From Microbacterium rhizomatis (GTDB taxonomy: Bacteria; Actinomycetota; Actinomycetes; Actinomycetales; Microbacteriaceae): a DNA stretch of 64,000 nucleotides. Shown piece by piece: positions 7,457 through 16,250 of this stretch (position 1 is its first letter; each line of letters opens with the position of its first letter). The stretch lies in assembly GCF_008710745.1 (NCBI RefSeq), contig NZ_VYSA01000001.1, positions 248,001-312,000 on the forward strand. Direction: 5' to 3'. The notes beneath the pieces are model-generated. The model was not told the DNA's origin. It did no database searches and worked only from the letters and a program-made list of their open reading frames with translations. A program made the position numbers and the translations under genes.

Positions 7457-8899
7457 ATGAGCGTGTGCGACATCCCCGTGATCTCCGGCGTCTGCGACGC
7501 CGTCGGCGAAGGCGTCGCCTCCCTGGTCGCCGCGCCGTTCGACTGGCTCGCGCAGGCAATGGGCGCCGCCGCGGGATGGCTGTTCGAGGCCGTGTGGTCC
7601 GTGTTCGACACCACGACCCTCGTCGACGTCACCGGCGCCGAGTACGTCGGCGTCTACAACCTGCTGTTCGGCGTCGCCATCTTCGTGATGCTCATCTTCT
7701 TCTGCCTCCAGCTCATCACCGGCCTGATCCGCCGCGACCCCGGCGCGTTGCCCCGTGCCGCGCTGGGGCTGGCGAAATCCGTGCTCGGCTCCTTCGTCGT
7801 CCTCACCCTGACCGGGACGCTGCTGGAAATCACCGACCAGTTGTGCATCGGCATCGTCCAAGCCACCGGCAACTCGATGGAAGACATGGGCGACAAGATC
7901 GCCCTCCTCGGCGGGGCGCTGGCCGGCATCAACATCGCCGCCCCCGGCGTCGGCGCGATCATCACGATCTTCTTGGCAGGGCTTGCGATCTCCGCCGCCG
8001 CGATCGTGTGGTTCTCCCTGCTCGTGCGCAAAGCGCTGCTGCTGGTCGCGATCGTATTCGCCCCGGTCGCCCTGGCCGGCGCGTCATGGGATGCGACCCG
8101 CGGCTGGTTCGGCAAGTGGGCGACGTTCGTGATCGCCCTGATCCTGTCCAAACTCGTCCTCGTCGTCGTCTTCCTCGTCGCCGTCGCCCAGGTCTCCCAA
8201 CCAATCGACCTCGACCTCGCCTCCATCAGCGACCCGATCGCCGGCGTCGTCCTCATGCTCGTCGCCGCGTTCGCGCCGTACATGACCTACAAGTTCATCT
8301 CCTTCGTCGGGTTCGACATGTACCACGCGATGTCGGCCGAACAGGAGGCCAAGTCCGCCATGAACCGGCCCGTGCCGGTCCCGAGCGGGGGCGGTAACGG
8401 CGCGTCCCCGAAGAAGATCCTCGACGGCGGCGACGCCCCCTCTGGTGGCGGCCGGCCTGCGGCCCCCACCGGGGCACCCCCGAGCGGGACCGGGGGTGGC
8501 AGCGCATCAGCGGGTGGAGCGGGCGCCGGCGCACAGGCTGGAGCCGCCGCTCCCGCTGGTGGCGCCGCCGCCTCGGGCGGAGGCGCCGGCGCGGGTGCTG
8601 CGGGCGGTGGTGCGGCCGCGGCGGGTGGCGGCGCGGCCGCTGCAGGTCCGATCGGCGCGGCCGTCGTTGTCGGCGCGAAGGTCGCAGGAGCCGCCGCGAC
8701 TGCCGGACCCAAGGCCGGCAACGCCGTCGCCGCCGCAGTCGGTGGGCACGCAGACGCCGCCGAGCCGACCGCGCCCACCCCGGCCGCACCGCCGAGCAGC
8801 CCGCCGTCCGCTCCGGCGCGGCCGGCCGCGCCGGCATCGCCGCCGCCACGGCAGCCCGACCCGCCGGCCCGTCCGCAGCCCCCGGCGAAGAAGGAGTAG
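7457..8899 (+). CDS. TrbL/VirB6-like polytopic transfer protein (SCO6881 type)
   Basis: The protein has 480 residues. The first 290 residues hold about six to seven transmembrane helices (for example YNLLFGVAIFVMLIFFCLQL and IVWFSLLVRKALLLVAIVF) with the pattern of the VirB6/TrbL inner-membrane channel family and of S. coelicolor SCO6881. The last 170 residues are a low-complexity Gly/Ala/Pro tail without structure, followed by the motif PARPQPPAKKE. The tail is probably extracytoplasmic or cytoplasmic linker material and is common in actinobacterial versions. The gene sits immediately before the SCO6880-type gene, as in Streptomyces. Confidence 0.8.
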   Translation: MSVCDIPVISGVCDAVGEGVASLVAAPFDWLAQAMGAAAGWLFEAVWSVFDTTTLVDVTGAEYVGVYNLLFGVAIFVMLIFFCLQLITGLIRRDPGALPRAALGLAKSVLGSFVVLTLTGTLLEITDQLCIGIVQATGNSMEDMGDKIALLGGALAGINIAAPGVGAIITIFLAGLAISAAAIVWFSLLVRKALLLVAIVFAPVALAGASWDATRGWFGKWATFVIALILSKLVLVVVFLVAVAQVSQPIDLDLASISDPIAGVVLMLVAAFAPYMTYKFISFVGFDMYHAMSAEQEAKSAMNRPVPVPSGGGNGASPKKILDGGDAPSGGGRPAAPTGAPPSGTGGGSASAGGAGAGAQAGAAAPAGGAAASGGGAGAGAAGGGAAAAGGGAAAAGPIGAAVVVGAKVAGAAATAGPKAGNAVAAAVGGHADAAEPTAPTPAAPPSSPPSAPARPAAPASPPPRQPDPPARPQPPAKKE

Positions 8900-8902
8900 G
8901 TC

Positions 8903-10375
8903 ATGGCATCTCGCACCCGAGGCGGCCATCGAGACGAACCCGAGCTGCACCCCGTGAAGTTCAGCCGGCTCACCCGCCGCGGCGTGCTGCTGGGCCTGTC
9001 GCTGTCGCAACTGCTCGTCCTCGCCGTCGCGGCGCTGTCGATCGTCGTCGCCCTCTACATGGGCGGCGGCATCCTGCTGGCCTACGCCGCCCCGATCTGC
9101 CTGCTCTGCGCCGTGCTGGCCTGGGTGCCTGCCGGCGGCCGGAAGCTCATCGAGTGGGTGCCGATCGCGTTGCGCTGGGTCTGGCGGACCACGGGCGGGC
9201 AACTGCTGTTCCGCGCCCGGATCGTCAAGCCTCGCCCGGCCGGCACGCTCGCTCTGCCCGGCGACGCCGCGGCGCTGCGAGAGTACCTCGACCCGGCGAC
9301 TGACGCCGCGATGATCCACGACCCGCACGCCCAGACCCTGACGGCGGTGCTGACCGTAACCCATCCCGCGTTCGTGCTGCTGGACCCCAGCGAGCAGGAG
9401 CGCCGCGTCACGGGCTGGGGTCGGGTGCTGGCGACCTGCTGCCGGTCGGGACGGCTCGCGCGCGTGCAAGTGTTGGAGCGCACGCTGCCCGACTCCGGCA
9501 GCGGCCTGGCCGAGTGGTGGTCCGAGCACGGCCGCGCCGACGGCTCGTGGACCTCGACCGTGTACGCCGAGCTCATCGACCGCGCCGGCCCCGCCGGGGA
9601 GCTGCACGCCACGACGCTCTCGGTCGCGCTCGACATGCGCGCCGCAGCCCGCGCGATCCGCACCGCTGGCGGCGGGATGAGGGGCGCCGCCGCCGTGCTG
9701 CGCCAGGAAATGACCACCCTGTCCGCTGCGTTGCGCGCCGCGGACCTGACCCCTTCGGAGTGGGCCGGCCCCGGCGAGATCGCCGTCATGCTGCGCTCGG
9801 CGTATGACCCAGCCGTCGCGGCGACCCTGGAACGGCACCGCGACCTCGGCCGCAACCTCGCCACAGCCGGCCCCGTCGCACTCACCGAGAGCTGGCAGCA
9901 CCTGCGCTCAGACTCCGCTTTCCACGCGGTGCTGTGGATCACCGAATGGCCCCGGTCGCTGGTGTATCCGGGGTTCCTCGCCCCGATCCTGCTGTCCTCG
10001 GGCGTGCGGCGCGCGTTCTCGCTGATCGCCACCCCGATCCGCTCCGACCAGGCCGCCCGCGACATCCGCAAGAAGAAGACCGAGTACATCAGCGACGCAC
10101 ACCAGCGTCAGCGGATCGGCCAGATCGAGGATGCGCAGCAGTCCGCCGAGTTCGAGGATGTCCTCCAGCAGGAAGCGGACCTAACCAGCGGCCACGGCAT
10201 CCTGCGCTACACGGGCCTGATCGCCGTGTCCGCGCCGACCCTCGACGAGCTGGAGGGCGCCGTGTCCGCCCTCGAGCAGGCAGCGATCCAGGCGTCGTGC
10301 GAGACGCGCCGCCTGGTCGGGCAGCAGGCGGCCGCGTTCGCCGCCGCCGCACTGCCGCTGTGCCGCACCGTCTGA
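8903..10375 (+). CDS. SCO6880-type transfer protein (PrgI/VirB4 N-terminal-like)
   Basis: The protein has 490 residues with two adjacent transmembrane helices near residues 30-75, followed by a long soluble region without Walker motifs. It matches the SCO6880 family by order and by its body: a VirB4-like N-terminal half that lacks the ATPase, which is encoded separately at 11218. It has a good ribosome-binding site (GAAGGAG) four bases after the TrbL-like stop. It likely couples the inner-membrane channel to the ATPase (inference from family context). Confidence 0.75.
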   Translation: MASRTRGGHRDEPELHPVKFSRLTRRGVLLGLSLSQLLVLAVAALSIVVALYMGGGILLAYAAPICLLCAVLAWVPAGGRKLIEWVPIALRWVWRTTGGQLLFRARIVKPRPAGTLALPGDAAALREYLDPATDAAMIHDPHAQTLTAVLTVTHPAFVLLDPSEQERRVTGWGRVLATCCRSGRLARVQVLERTLPDSGSGLAEWWSEHGRADGSWTSTVYAELIDRAGPAGELHATTLSVALDMRAAARAIRTAGGGMRGAAAVLRQEMTTLSAALRAADLTPSEWAGPGEIAVMLRSAYDPAVAATLERHRDLGRNLATAGPVALTESWQHLRSDSAFHAVLWITEWPRSLVYPGFLAPILLSSGVRRAFSLIATPIRSDQAARDIRKKKTEYISDAHQRQRIGQIEDAQQSAEFEDVLQQEADLTSGHGILRYTGLIAVSAPTLDELEGAVSALEQAAIQASCETRRLVGQQAAAFAAAALPLCRTV

Positions 10376-10382
10376 CCGGCCC

Positions 10383-10402
10383 CGCGCACCTGTCTTCCGA
10401 CA
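10383..10402 (+). promoter_or_regulatory. ICE motif CGCGCACCTG with hairpin
   Basis: The exact motif (10383-10392) runs into a stem CTGTC-ttcc-GACAG, and a CGGAGGAC ribosome-binding site follows before the gene at 10427. Confidence 0.5.
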
Positions 10403-10426
10403 GCCCATCCACCGGAGGACAACGCC

Positions 10427-11221
10427 ATGCCGACTCTGACCGACCCGCTCGCGGACGCCAAGGAGAGCGCCGTCGCGCTGCGTGGCCTCGCGCACGCCAC
10501 GCGGGACATGCCGCCGACCAGCACCTACCCGGTCCTCGGCGAGCTGATCGCCGGCACCCGGTCGCTGCGGCAGGTGCTCGACCAGCTCACCCGCAGCCAC
10601 GTCGACGCCCATGAGCTCGCCCGCACCGACGACGGCGACCCGTTCCTCGGCCGGGTCTACGCGCTCGCCGCCGCCGACGCACTCAACCTCGCCGCGAACG
10701 CGCTCGACGAGGTGCAGGTGCGGCTCGACCTGGCTTCGCAGCACGCCTCCCGGATCGCCTGGCAGCCCGCCGGCGTCGACCTGGCCGGGATCGCCGTCGA
10801 CGGCCCGACCCGCGCGCCGGAGGCGGCGCCACGGTGGGTGAGCGTCGTGTTCCTCCAGGGCGAGGAGGCCGACGAGGTGCTGACCCTCATCGACCGGGAC
10901 GGACCCGACGCGGCCGTCGCGCACCTGGCCCAGTGGGACTACGGGCGGGAGACGACCGACGCAGCCCTGGTCAACGGGTACGTCTACGACGCCCCGCCCG
11001 TCGGGGCGCTGGACCGCTCGGTCACGGTCGCCGAGTACACGCTGACCTACAACCCGACCCTCGGGCACGTCAGCCTGCTGCGAACGCATGACGCCCCGCC
11101 GGACCCGGCGCTCGCCGAGCCCGCGCCGGTCGTGCCGGCCGGGCGGACGCGGCCCGCCGACCCGCGCCTGTTCGGTGCTGCCGCGCAGAGCGCACGGCCC
11201 GGTCAGGGCCTCGCGCTGTGA
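10427..11221 (+). CDS. Hypothetical ICE transfer-operon protein
   Basis: The protein has 264 residues and is acidic. The first 110 residues are helical and Ala/Leu-rich; a second part (WVSVVFLQGEEADEVLTLI, then AVAHLAQWDYG and TLTYNPTLGHVSLLR) looks like a small alpha/beta domain. No membrane helix or known catalytic motif is seen. It lies between the SCO6880-type and ATPase genes and overlaps the ATPase start, so it is probably a soluble accessory factor of transfer. I do not recognise the family. Confidence 0.6.
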   Translation: MPTLTDPLADAKESAVALRGLAHATRDMPPTSTYPVLGELIAGTRSLRQVLDQLTRSHVDAHELARTDDGDPFLGRVYALAAADALNLAANALDEVQVRLDLASQHASRIAWQPAGVDLAGIAVDGPTRAPEAAPRWVSVVFLQGEEADEVLTLIDRDGPDAAVAHLAQWDYGRETTDAALVNGYVYDAPPVGALDRSVTVAEYTLTYNPTLGHVSLLRTHDAPPDPALAEPAPVVPAGRTRPADPRLFGAAAQSARPGQGLAL

Positions 11222-12711
11222 CCGGTCAGGATGACGGACGCCTGCACACCAGCGTGCTCGTCTCGCCGCAGAACGAGCGCCGCAAGCACCGCAAGGCCCG
11301 CGCGCGGGCCGCAGCGGAGCTGCTCGCCGAGCAACAGCGCGCCCGCAAGCTGCAGGCGCACCAGCGGTGGGAGGCCGAGCGTACCGAACGCCGACGCACC
11401 ACCTACCTCCCGCCTGCCGGGGAGGCCGGCCCGGCGGCGCTGCGCACCCCCGGCCGGTTGCGGCTGCCGCGCCACCAGGACACTTCGGCGACGCTGGCCG
11501 GGGCGTACCCGTTCCTCGCCGAAGGCGGCCTCGGCTCCGCCGGTGTCTTCGTCGGGCAGGATCTCTACTCCGGCGGCAGTTTCGTCTACGACCCGTGGGT
11601 CTTATACGCGCGTGGCGTCATCACGGCCCCGAACATCGTCGTGGCCGGGATCGTTGGCTCGGGCAAGTCGTCCCTGGTGAAGTCCCTCTACACGAGGTCG
11701 ATCGCGTTCGGACGTCGCGTGTACGTGCCGGGCGACCCCAAGGGAGAGCACACCGCGGTCGCCGAGGCTGTCGGCGGCAAGGCGATCGTGCTCGGGCACG
11801 GGCTGCGCAACCGGCTCAACCCGCTCGACGAGGGGCACCGGCCTTCCGACGTGTCCGACAGCGAATGGGCGACCCAGGTCGCCGCACGCCGCCGTGACCT
11901 GATCGGTGCGCTGACCGAGACGGTGCTGGACCGGCGGCTGACCCCGCTGGAGCACACCGCGATCGACATCGCCCTGGCCGACGCCGTGCGATCGGCCGAG
12001 ACGCCGATCCTGCCGATGGTCGTGGACCGCATCCTGAACCCGGCTGCTGCTGACGACCCGGACGGACGTCTCGCCGAGGACGGACGTCTGGCCGGGCACG
12101 CGCTGCGCCGGCTCGTCGCCGGCGACCTCGCCGGGCTGTTCGACGGCCCCTCGACCGTCAGCTTCGACCCGTCGCTGCCGATGGTCAGCCTCGACCTATC
12201 CCGCGTCGCGGAGAACAGCACCCTGATCTCGGTGCTGATGACGTGCTCCTCGGCGTGGATGGAGGCCGCGCTGTTGGACCCGAACGGCGGGCAACGGTGG
12301 GTGATCTACGACGAGGCATGGCGGCTCATGTCCCATGCCCCGCTGCTGCGCCGCATGGACGCACAATGGCGGCTCGCCCGTCACTACGGCATCGCAAATG
12401 CGCTCGTGTTCCACAAGCTCACCGACCTGGACAACGTAGGCGACAGCGGCTCGGCGATGCGCGCCCTGGCCTCCTCGCTGCTCGCCAATGCGGAGACGAG
12501 GATTATCTACCGCCAGGAGAGCGACCAACTCGGCGTCACCGGCGAGATCCTCGGGCTGACCGGCACCGAGCAGAAACTGCTGCCCACCCTCGGCACCGGG
12601 CAAGGGCTCTGGCGAGTCAAGGATCACTCCTACGTCACGCAGCATCAGCTGCACCCGGCCGAGCTCGAACTGTTCAACACGGCCACCCGCATGACCGGGG
12701 GCGTGGCGTGA
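11218..12711 (+). CDS. VirB4-like conjugation ATPase
   Basis: The protein has 497 residues. An N-terminal basic coiled region (ERRKHRKARARAAAELLAEQ) precedes a P-loop ATPase: Walker A VGSGKSS near residue 147, a VirB4-type PGDPKGEHTAVAEAVGG block after it, and Walker B WVIYDEAWRLMSH near residue 360. The C-terminal motif LANAETRIIYRQE is also family-typical. It is the energy-supplying ATPase of the type IV channel; its usual N-terminal domain is supplied by the separate SCO6880-type protein. The GTG start overlaps the previous stop. Confidence 0.85.
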   Translation: MTGQDDGRLHTSVLVSPQNERRKHRKARARAAAELLAEQQRARKLQAHQRWEAERTERRRTTYLPPAGEAGPAALRTPGRLRLPRHQDTSATLAGAYPFLAEGGLGSAGVFVGQDLYSGGSFVYDPWVLYARGVITAPNIVVAGIVGSGKSSLVKSLYTRSIAFGRRVYVPGDPKGEHTAVAEAVGGKAIVLGHGLRNRLNPLDEGHRPSDVSDSEWATQVAARRRDLIGALTETVLDRRLTPLEHTAIDIALADAVRSAETPILPMVVDRILNPAAADDPDGRLAEDGRLAGHALRRLVAGDLAGLFDGPSTVSFDPSLPMVSLDLSRVAENSTLISVLMTCSSAWMEAALLDPNGGQRWVIYDEAWRLMSHAPLLRRMDAQWRLARHYGIANALVFHKLTDLDNVGDSGSAMRALASSLLANAETRIIYRQESDQLGVTGEILGLTGTEQKLLPTLGTGQGLWRVKDHSYVTQHQLHPAELELFNTATRMTGGVA

Positions 12712-13289
12712 AGCCCCGCTACCGGCGCGGCAGCGACGCGGCCGACGAGCCCGACAACACGGCGATGACCGCCCAGCCGATCATCCACGTCCCGCACGTC
12801 CGGGTCGACGTCGCACCCGACGGTGCCCTGGCCGTCACGGTCGACGGCGCTCCGCTCACCCCACCGGAGGCGCTGTCGCCGCTGCGGCGCGACACCTTCG
12901 GGGCGCTCGCCGACCACCTCACCACCGCCCTCAACGGGCCGATCCGCGTCGAGGTGTGTGAGGCGGACGGCTCGACCTTCACCGACATCCTCACGCCACC
13001 GCGCCGCCGGAGCCGCTTCGCCCCTCCCGAGCCTGCCTTTCCCCAGCAGGCTTCGGCTCCGGCGGCTGCGGTCCCTGCGCTGCTCGAGGTGAGCGCGGAC
13101 GGGTTCGTGCCCGGCGAGGACGTCGCCCTGGCCGTCATCGTCGCCCACTCCGACGCCGGCCCGACCGGGCACGGCCGCGCCCTGCTGCAACGGCACCTGC
13201 TCGAGCTGGCCCCGACACGCGAGGTGCTGCTGCTAGGCCGCATCTCCGGCACCCTGTCCGTCCACCATCCCGACCGGGACCGCCCGTGA
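12708..13289 (+). CDS. Hypothetical ICE transfer-operon protein
   Basis: The protein has 193 residues: a basic start (MKPRYRRGSDAA), a beta-rich stretch HVRVDVAPDGALAVTVDG, a basic Pro-rich linker (PPRRRSRFAPPEP), and a C-terminal domain with LEVSADGFVPGEDVALAVIV. No catalytic motif is seen. It is coupled to the ATPase by a GTGA overlap and to the coupling protein by another four-base overlap, so it is probably part of the secretion machine. The part after the linker may be an adaptor to the coupling protein (inference). Confidence 0.6.
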   Translation: MKPRYRRGSDAADEPDNTAMTAQPIIHVPHVRVDVAPDGALAVTVDGAPLTPPEALSPLRRDTFGALADHLTTALNGPIRVEVCEADGSTFTDILTPPRRRSRFAPPEPAFPQQASAPAAAVPALLEVSADGFVPGEDVALAVIVAHSDAGPTGHGRALLQRHLLELAPTREVLLLGRISGTLSVHHPDRDRP

Positions 13290-15055
13290 GCACGACGACG
13301 GGACGCGGCCCCGAAGACCTGCTCGCGAACCTCGGCATCGGCCTACTCGTCGCCGTCGCCGGATTCGCCGGGGTGCTTCGGGTCGCCGGGGCGATCGCGG
13401 CGTTCCTGACCGGGGCGCCACAGCCGGCAGGCGGCATCGAGGCCGGCCTCGGCGTGCTGCTGCGTCCCGGCGACCCCGGCGATCCACTGGGCGCGCCGAG
13501 GCTGAACCCGGTCGTCTACTGGATCGTCACGGCCCTGCTGCTCGCCGTCCTCGGCGTCGCAGGCTGGTGGGGCTGGTCGCTGCTGCGCCGGCACTCGACG
13601 ACGACCCGCCGCGACCCACACCGCATCCAGGGCACCGCGACCGGAGCGGAGGTCGCCCAGGCCGCCTCCAGCCGGGCGCTTCTGCGCCGCGCCTCCACGC
13701 TTCGCCCGTCCCTCTCGGAGCCGAAGCCGGCCGACGTCGGCTACCTGCTCGGCCGCTCGCACGGGCGCCAAGTGTGGGCGTCGGTGGAGGACAGCATCCT
13801 GCTGATCGGCCCGCCTCGGGCGGGCAAGGGCATGTTCGTCGCGATCAACGCCATCCTCGACGCCCCGGGCGCGGTCGTGACCACCTCGACCCGACCCGAC
13901 AACCTCACCGCAACGCTTCGCGCAAGGCTCCGGCGCGGCCCCGTCGCGGTGTTCGACCCGCAGCACCTGGCCGAAGGCGTGCCGGCGGGGCTGCGCTGGT
14001 CGCCCGTGCGCGGCTGCGAGACCCCGCTGACGGCGATGATCCGTGCGACGGGCCTGGCCGCCGGCACCGGGCTTTCCTCGGGCGGAGTCGAGGGCGGCGG
14101 GTTCTGGGAGGGCAAGACACGCACCGCGCTCCAGGCGCTGCTGCACGCCGCGGCTCTCGACGGCCGCGGGGCCGCCGAGCTGTTCCGCTGGACCCTGGAC
14201 CCGACTGCCGCCGCCGAGGCCGTCGCGATCCTCACCGCCCACCCGCAGGCGGCGACCGGATGGGCCGAGTCGCTGGAGGCGATGATCCACGCCGACCCCC
14301 GCACCCGCGACTCGATCTGGCAAGGCGTCTCCCTCGCGTTGAGCTGCCTGGCCGACCCGCGCGTGCTGGAAGCGGTCACCCCGCGCCCCGGCGAGGACTT
14401 CGACCCCGCGGCGTTCCTCACCCAGCGCGGGACGCTCTACCTGCTGGCGACCTCCGCGGGCGCCGGCGGTTCCTCGGCGCTGGTGTCCGCGTTCGTCGAA
14501 GACCTTGTGGAGACCGCCAGGCACCTGGCCGCGACCTCACCCGGCGCTCGCCTGGACCCGCCGCTGCTGCTCGCGCTGGACGAGATCGGGAACCTCGCGC
14601 CCCTGCCGAGCCTGCCCACGCTGATGGCGGAGGGGGGCGGCACCGGGATCACGACCATGCCCGTGTTGCAATCCCTCGCCCAGGCGCGGGAGAAGTGGGG
14701 CGAAAACGCCGCCGCGGCGATCTGGGACGCCTCCATCGTCAAGATCGTCCTCGGCGGCGCGTCCGGCTCACGCGACCTGCAAGACCTGTCGACCCTCATC
14801 GGGGAGCGGGACGAGACCACCCACTCGGACACGATCGGCGACCGCGGATCGCGCTCCTCGCAACGCTCCGTGCGCCGCGTGGCCGTGATGCCGCCCGAGA
14901 CGATCAGAACCTTGCCGTTCGGCACCGGGATCACACTGCTGCGCTCGGCCCCGCCCATCGTCACCGATCTGCGGTCGTGGACGAGCCGCGAGGACGCCGC
15001 GACGCTGAAGGCCGACCGTGCCGAGATCGAGGCATCGCTGCGTCGTCCCGCATGA
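13286..15055 (+). CDS. VirD4/TraG-like type IV coupling protein
   Basis: The protein has 589 residues. Two transmembrane helices near residues 12-40 and 78-100 anchor a cytoplasmic hexameric ATPase. Walker A is GPPRAGKG near residue 175 and Walker B LLLALDEIGN near residue 428, followed by the conserved GITTMPVLQSLAQ of TraG/TraD motor domains. It recruits the relaxosome and pumps DNA into the channel. It is the last gene of the operon; the next unit begins with the CGCGCACCTG motif. Confidence 0.9.
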   Translation: MSTTTGRGPEDLLANLGIGLLVAVAGFAGVLRVAGAIAAFLTGAPQPAGGIEAGLGVLLRPGDPGDPLGAPRLNPVVYWIVTALLLAVLGVAGWWGWSLLRRHSTTTRRDPHRIQGTATGAEVAQAASSRALLRRASTLRPSLSEPKPADVGYLLGRSHGRQVWASVEDSILLIGPPRAGKGMFVAINAILDAPGAVVTTSTRPDNLTATLRARLRRGPVAVFDPQHLAEGVPAGLRWSPVRGCETPLTAMIRATGLAAGTGLSSGGVEGGGFWEGKTRTALQALLHAAALDGRGAAELFRWTLDPTAAAEAVAILTAHPQAATGWAESLEAMIHADPRTRDSIWQGVSLALSCLADPRVLEAVTPRPGEDFDPAAFLTQRGTLYLLATSAGAGGSSALVSAFVEDLVETARHLAATSPGARLDPPLLLALDEIGNLAPLPSLPTLMAEGGGTGITTMPVLQSLAQAREKWGENAAAAIWDASIVKIVLGGASGSRDLQDLSTLIGERDETTHSDTIGDRGSRSSQRSVRRVAVMPPETIRTLPFGTGITLLRSAPPIVTDLRSWTSREDAATLKADRAEIEASLRRPA

Positions 15056-15066
15056 CTGGCAGCGGG

Positions 15067-15120
15067 CGCGCACCTGCCTGATGGGAACGGCCGCGGCTGG
15101 CGGCTGTCACGACAGGCAAG
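15067..15120 (+). promoter_or_regulatory. ICE motif CGCGCACCTG with GCCTG/CAGGC stem before ssb
   Basis: The exact motif (15067-15076) overlaps GCCTG, which can pair with CAGGC at 15114-15118 just before the AAGGAG ribosome-binding site of the SSB gene. Confidence 0.45.
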
Positions 15121-15129
15121 GAGCACGAC

Positions 15130-15612
15130 GTGAGCATCCAGACCCAGCAGTCACTGACCGGGTTCATCGCGACCGAGCCGCAGCTGACCACGACCTCCAA
15201 GGGCCAGGCCCGGTTCTACGCCAGGGTCGGTGTGCGGCATCAGCGCGTGGAGCCGGACGGCACCACGACCGACCTCGAGCCGACGTTCCACCACCTCGTC
15301 CTGTTCCGCGCCGCCGCTAAGCGCGCTCACGCCCAGTTCGCAAAGGACGACAGCTTCGTCGCCAGCGGCCGCGTTCACGCCTTCACGTACGAGCGGGACG
15401 GGAAGACGGTCCCCGACGAGGAGTTCATCGCGACCGCGATCGGGCACGACAGCCTGCGCACCCGGTACGGCGTCGACCGCAGCCGACGCGCCGGGCAGGC
15501 CGTGGAGGCGGACGCCGCCGAGCGCCCCTCGCCGCGACCGCGCCGCAAGCCGGCCCCGATCGGCGACGCGCCGCAGCGCCCGTCCGCAGAGTCCACCGCG
15601 GTCGCCCTCTGA
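15130..15612 (+). CDS. ssb: Single-stranded DNA-binding protein
   Basis: The protein has 160 residues. The N-terminal 110 residues form an SSB-type OB fold (LTGFIATEPQLT, then GQARFYARVGVRH, FHHLVLFRAAAKRAH and FVASGRVHAFTYERDGK). The tail is basic and Pro-rich and lacks the acidic DDDIPF-like tip of the chromosomal SSB, as usual for plasmid versions. It starts at GTG behind AAGGAG. It protects single strands during ICE transfer and replication. Confidence 0.85.
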   Translation: MSIQTQQSLTGFIATEPQLTTTSKGQARFYARVGVRHQRVEPDGTTTDLEPTFHHLVLFRAAAKRAHAQFAKDDSFVASGRVHAFTYERDGKTVPDEEFIATAIGHDSLRTRYGVDRSRRAGQAVEADAAERPSPRPRRKPAPIGDAPQRPSAESTAVAL

Positions 15613-15626
15613 AGGACGGGCCTGCC

Positions 15627-16181
15627 ATGAGCACCCCCGACGAGACCCTGCGCGAGCCTGCGCCCGACGCGGGTCCCGAGTTGCTGCCGGAGCCGCCGCA
15701 CCCGGTGAACTGGAACATCCTGACCGCCGACGAGGCCGAGACCGAGTGGCTGGAGCTCAACGCCTGGGTGAACTGGCTGCGCCGCACCTACGGGCTGCCG
15801 GCCGCGGTGATCCCGCCGCTGTGGCACCGGCACCCCGAGCTCGTATGGGAACTGAGCGCCCTGCACCTGCACTGGCTGGGCGCCTACGACCCGGAGCAGA
15901 ACGGTTCCGCGCCGCTGGGCTGGCACCGGGACTTCGCCGACGCCCGGCACCGGCTGCGCGAGTGGGTCGCCGCATCCGGCACCCGCCTGGACCGCGACCG
16001 CCCGACCCGGCAGACCGTGTGGCCCGGCGAGGAACCCGCCGCGCCGGTCGAGGAGACCCCGATCACCGACCGGGACGCGGACTTCGTGCAGCACGTCCTC
16101 GACGACGTTGCCCGACGCCGGGCGGCCGAGGACGAGTTCTACCGCAACCTCGACCCGGACACGGGCGAGATCCACCCCTGA
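15627..16181 (+). CDS. DUF4913 protein
   Basis: The protein has 184 residues. The middle (EWLELNAWVNWLRRTYGL, then PPLWHRHPELVWELSALHLHW and WHRDFADARHRLREW) matches DUF4913, a family seen on actinobacterial plasmids and ICEs. It is Trp- and His-rich with no known catalytic site. It follows ssb closely and is probably co-transcribed. The function is unknown; its frequent position beside SSB and the large helicase suggests a role in DNA processing. Confidence 0.75.
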   Translation: MSTPDETLREPAPDAGPELLPEPPHPVNWNILTADEAETEWLELNAWVNWLRRTYGLPAAVIPPLWHRHPELVWELSALHLHWLGAYDPEQNGSAPLGWHRDFADARHRLREWVAASGTRLDRDRPTRQTVWPGEEPAAPVEETPITDRDADFVQHVLDDVARRRAAEDEFYRNLDPDTGEIHP

Positions 16182-16250
16182 GCGTCGGCGTCCGATCACG
16201 GGAGCATCCATGCCAGTCTCGCCGCGCAGTCCTGACGCGGAGGCGACCTG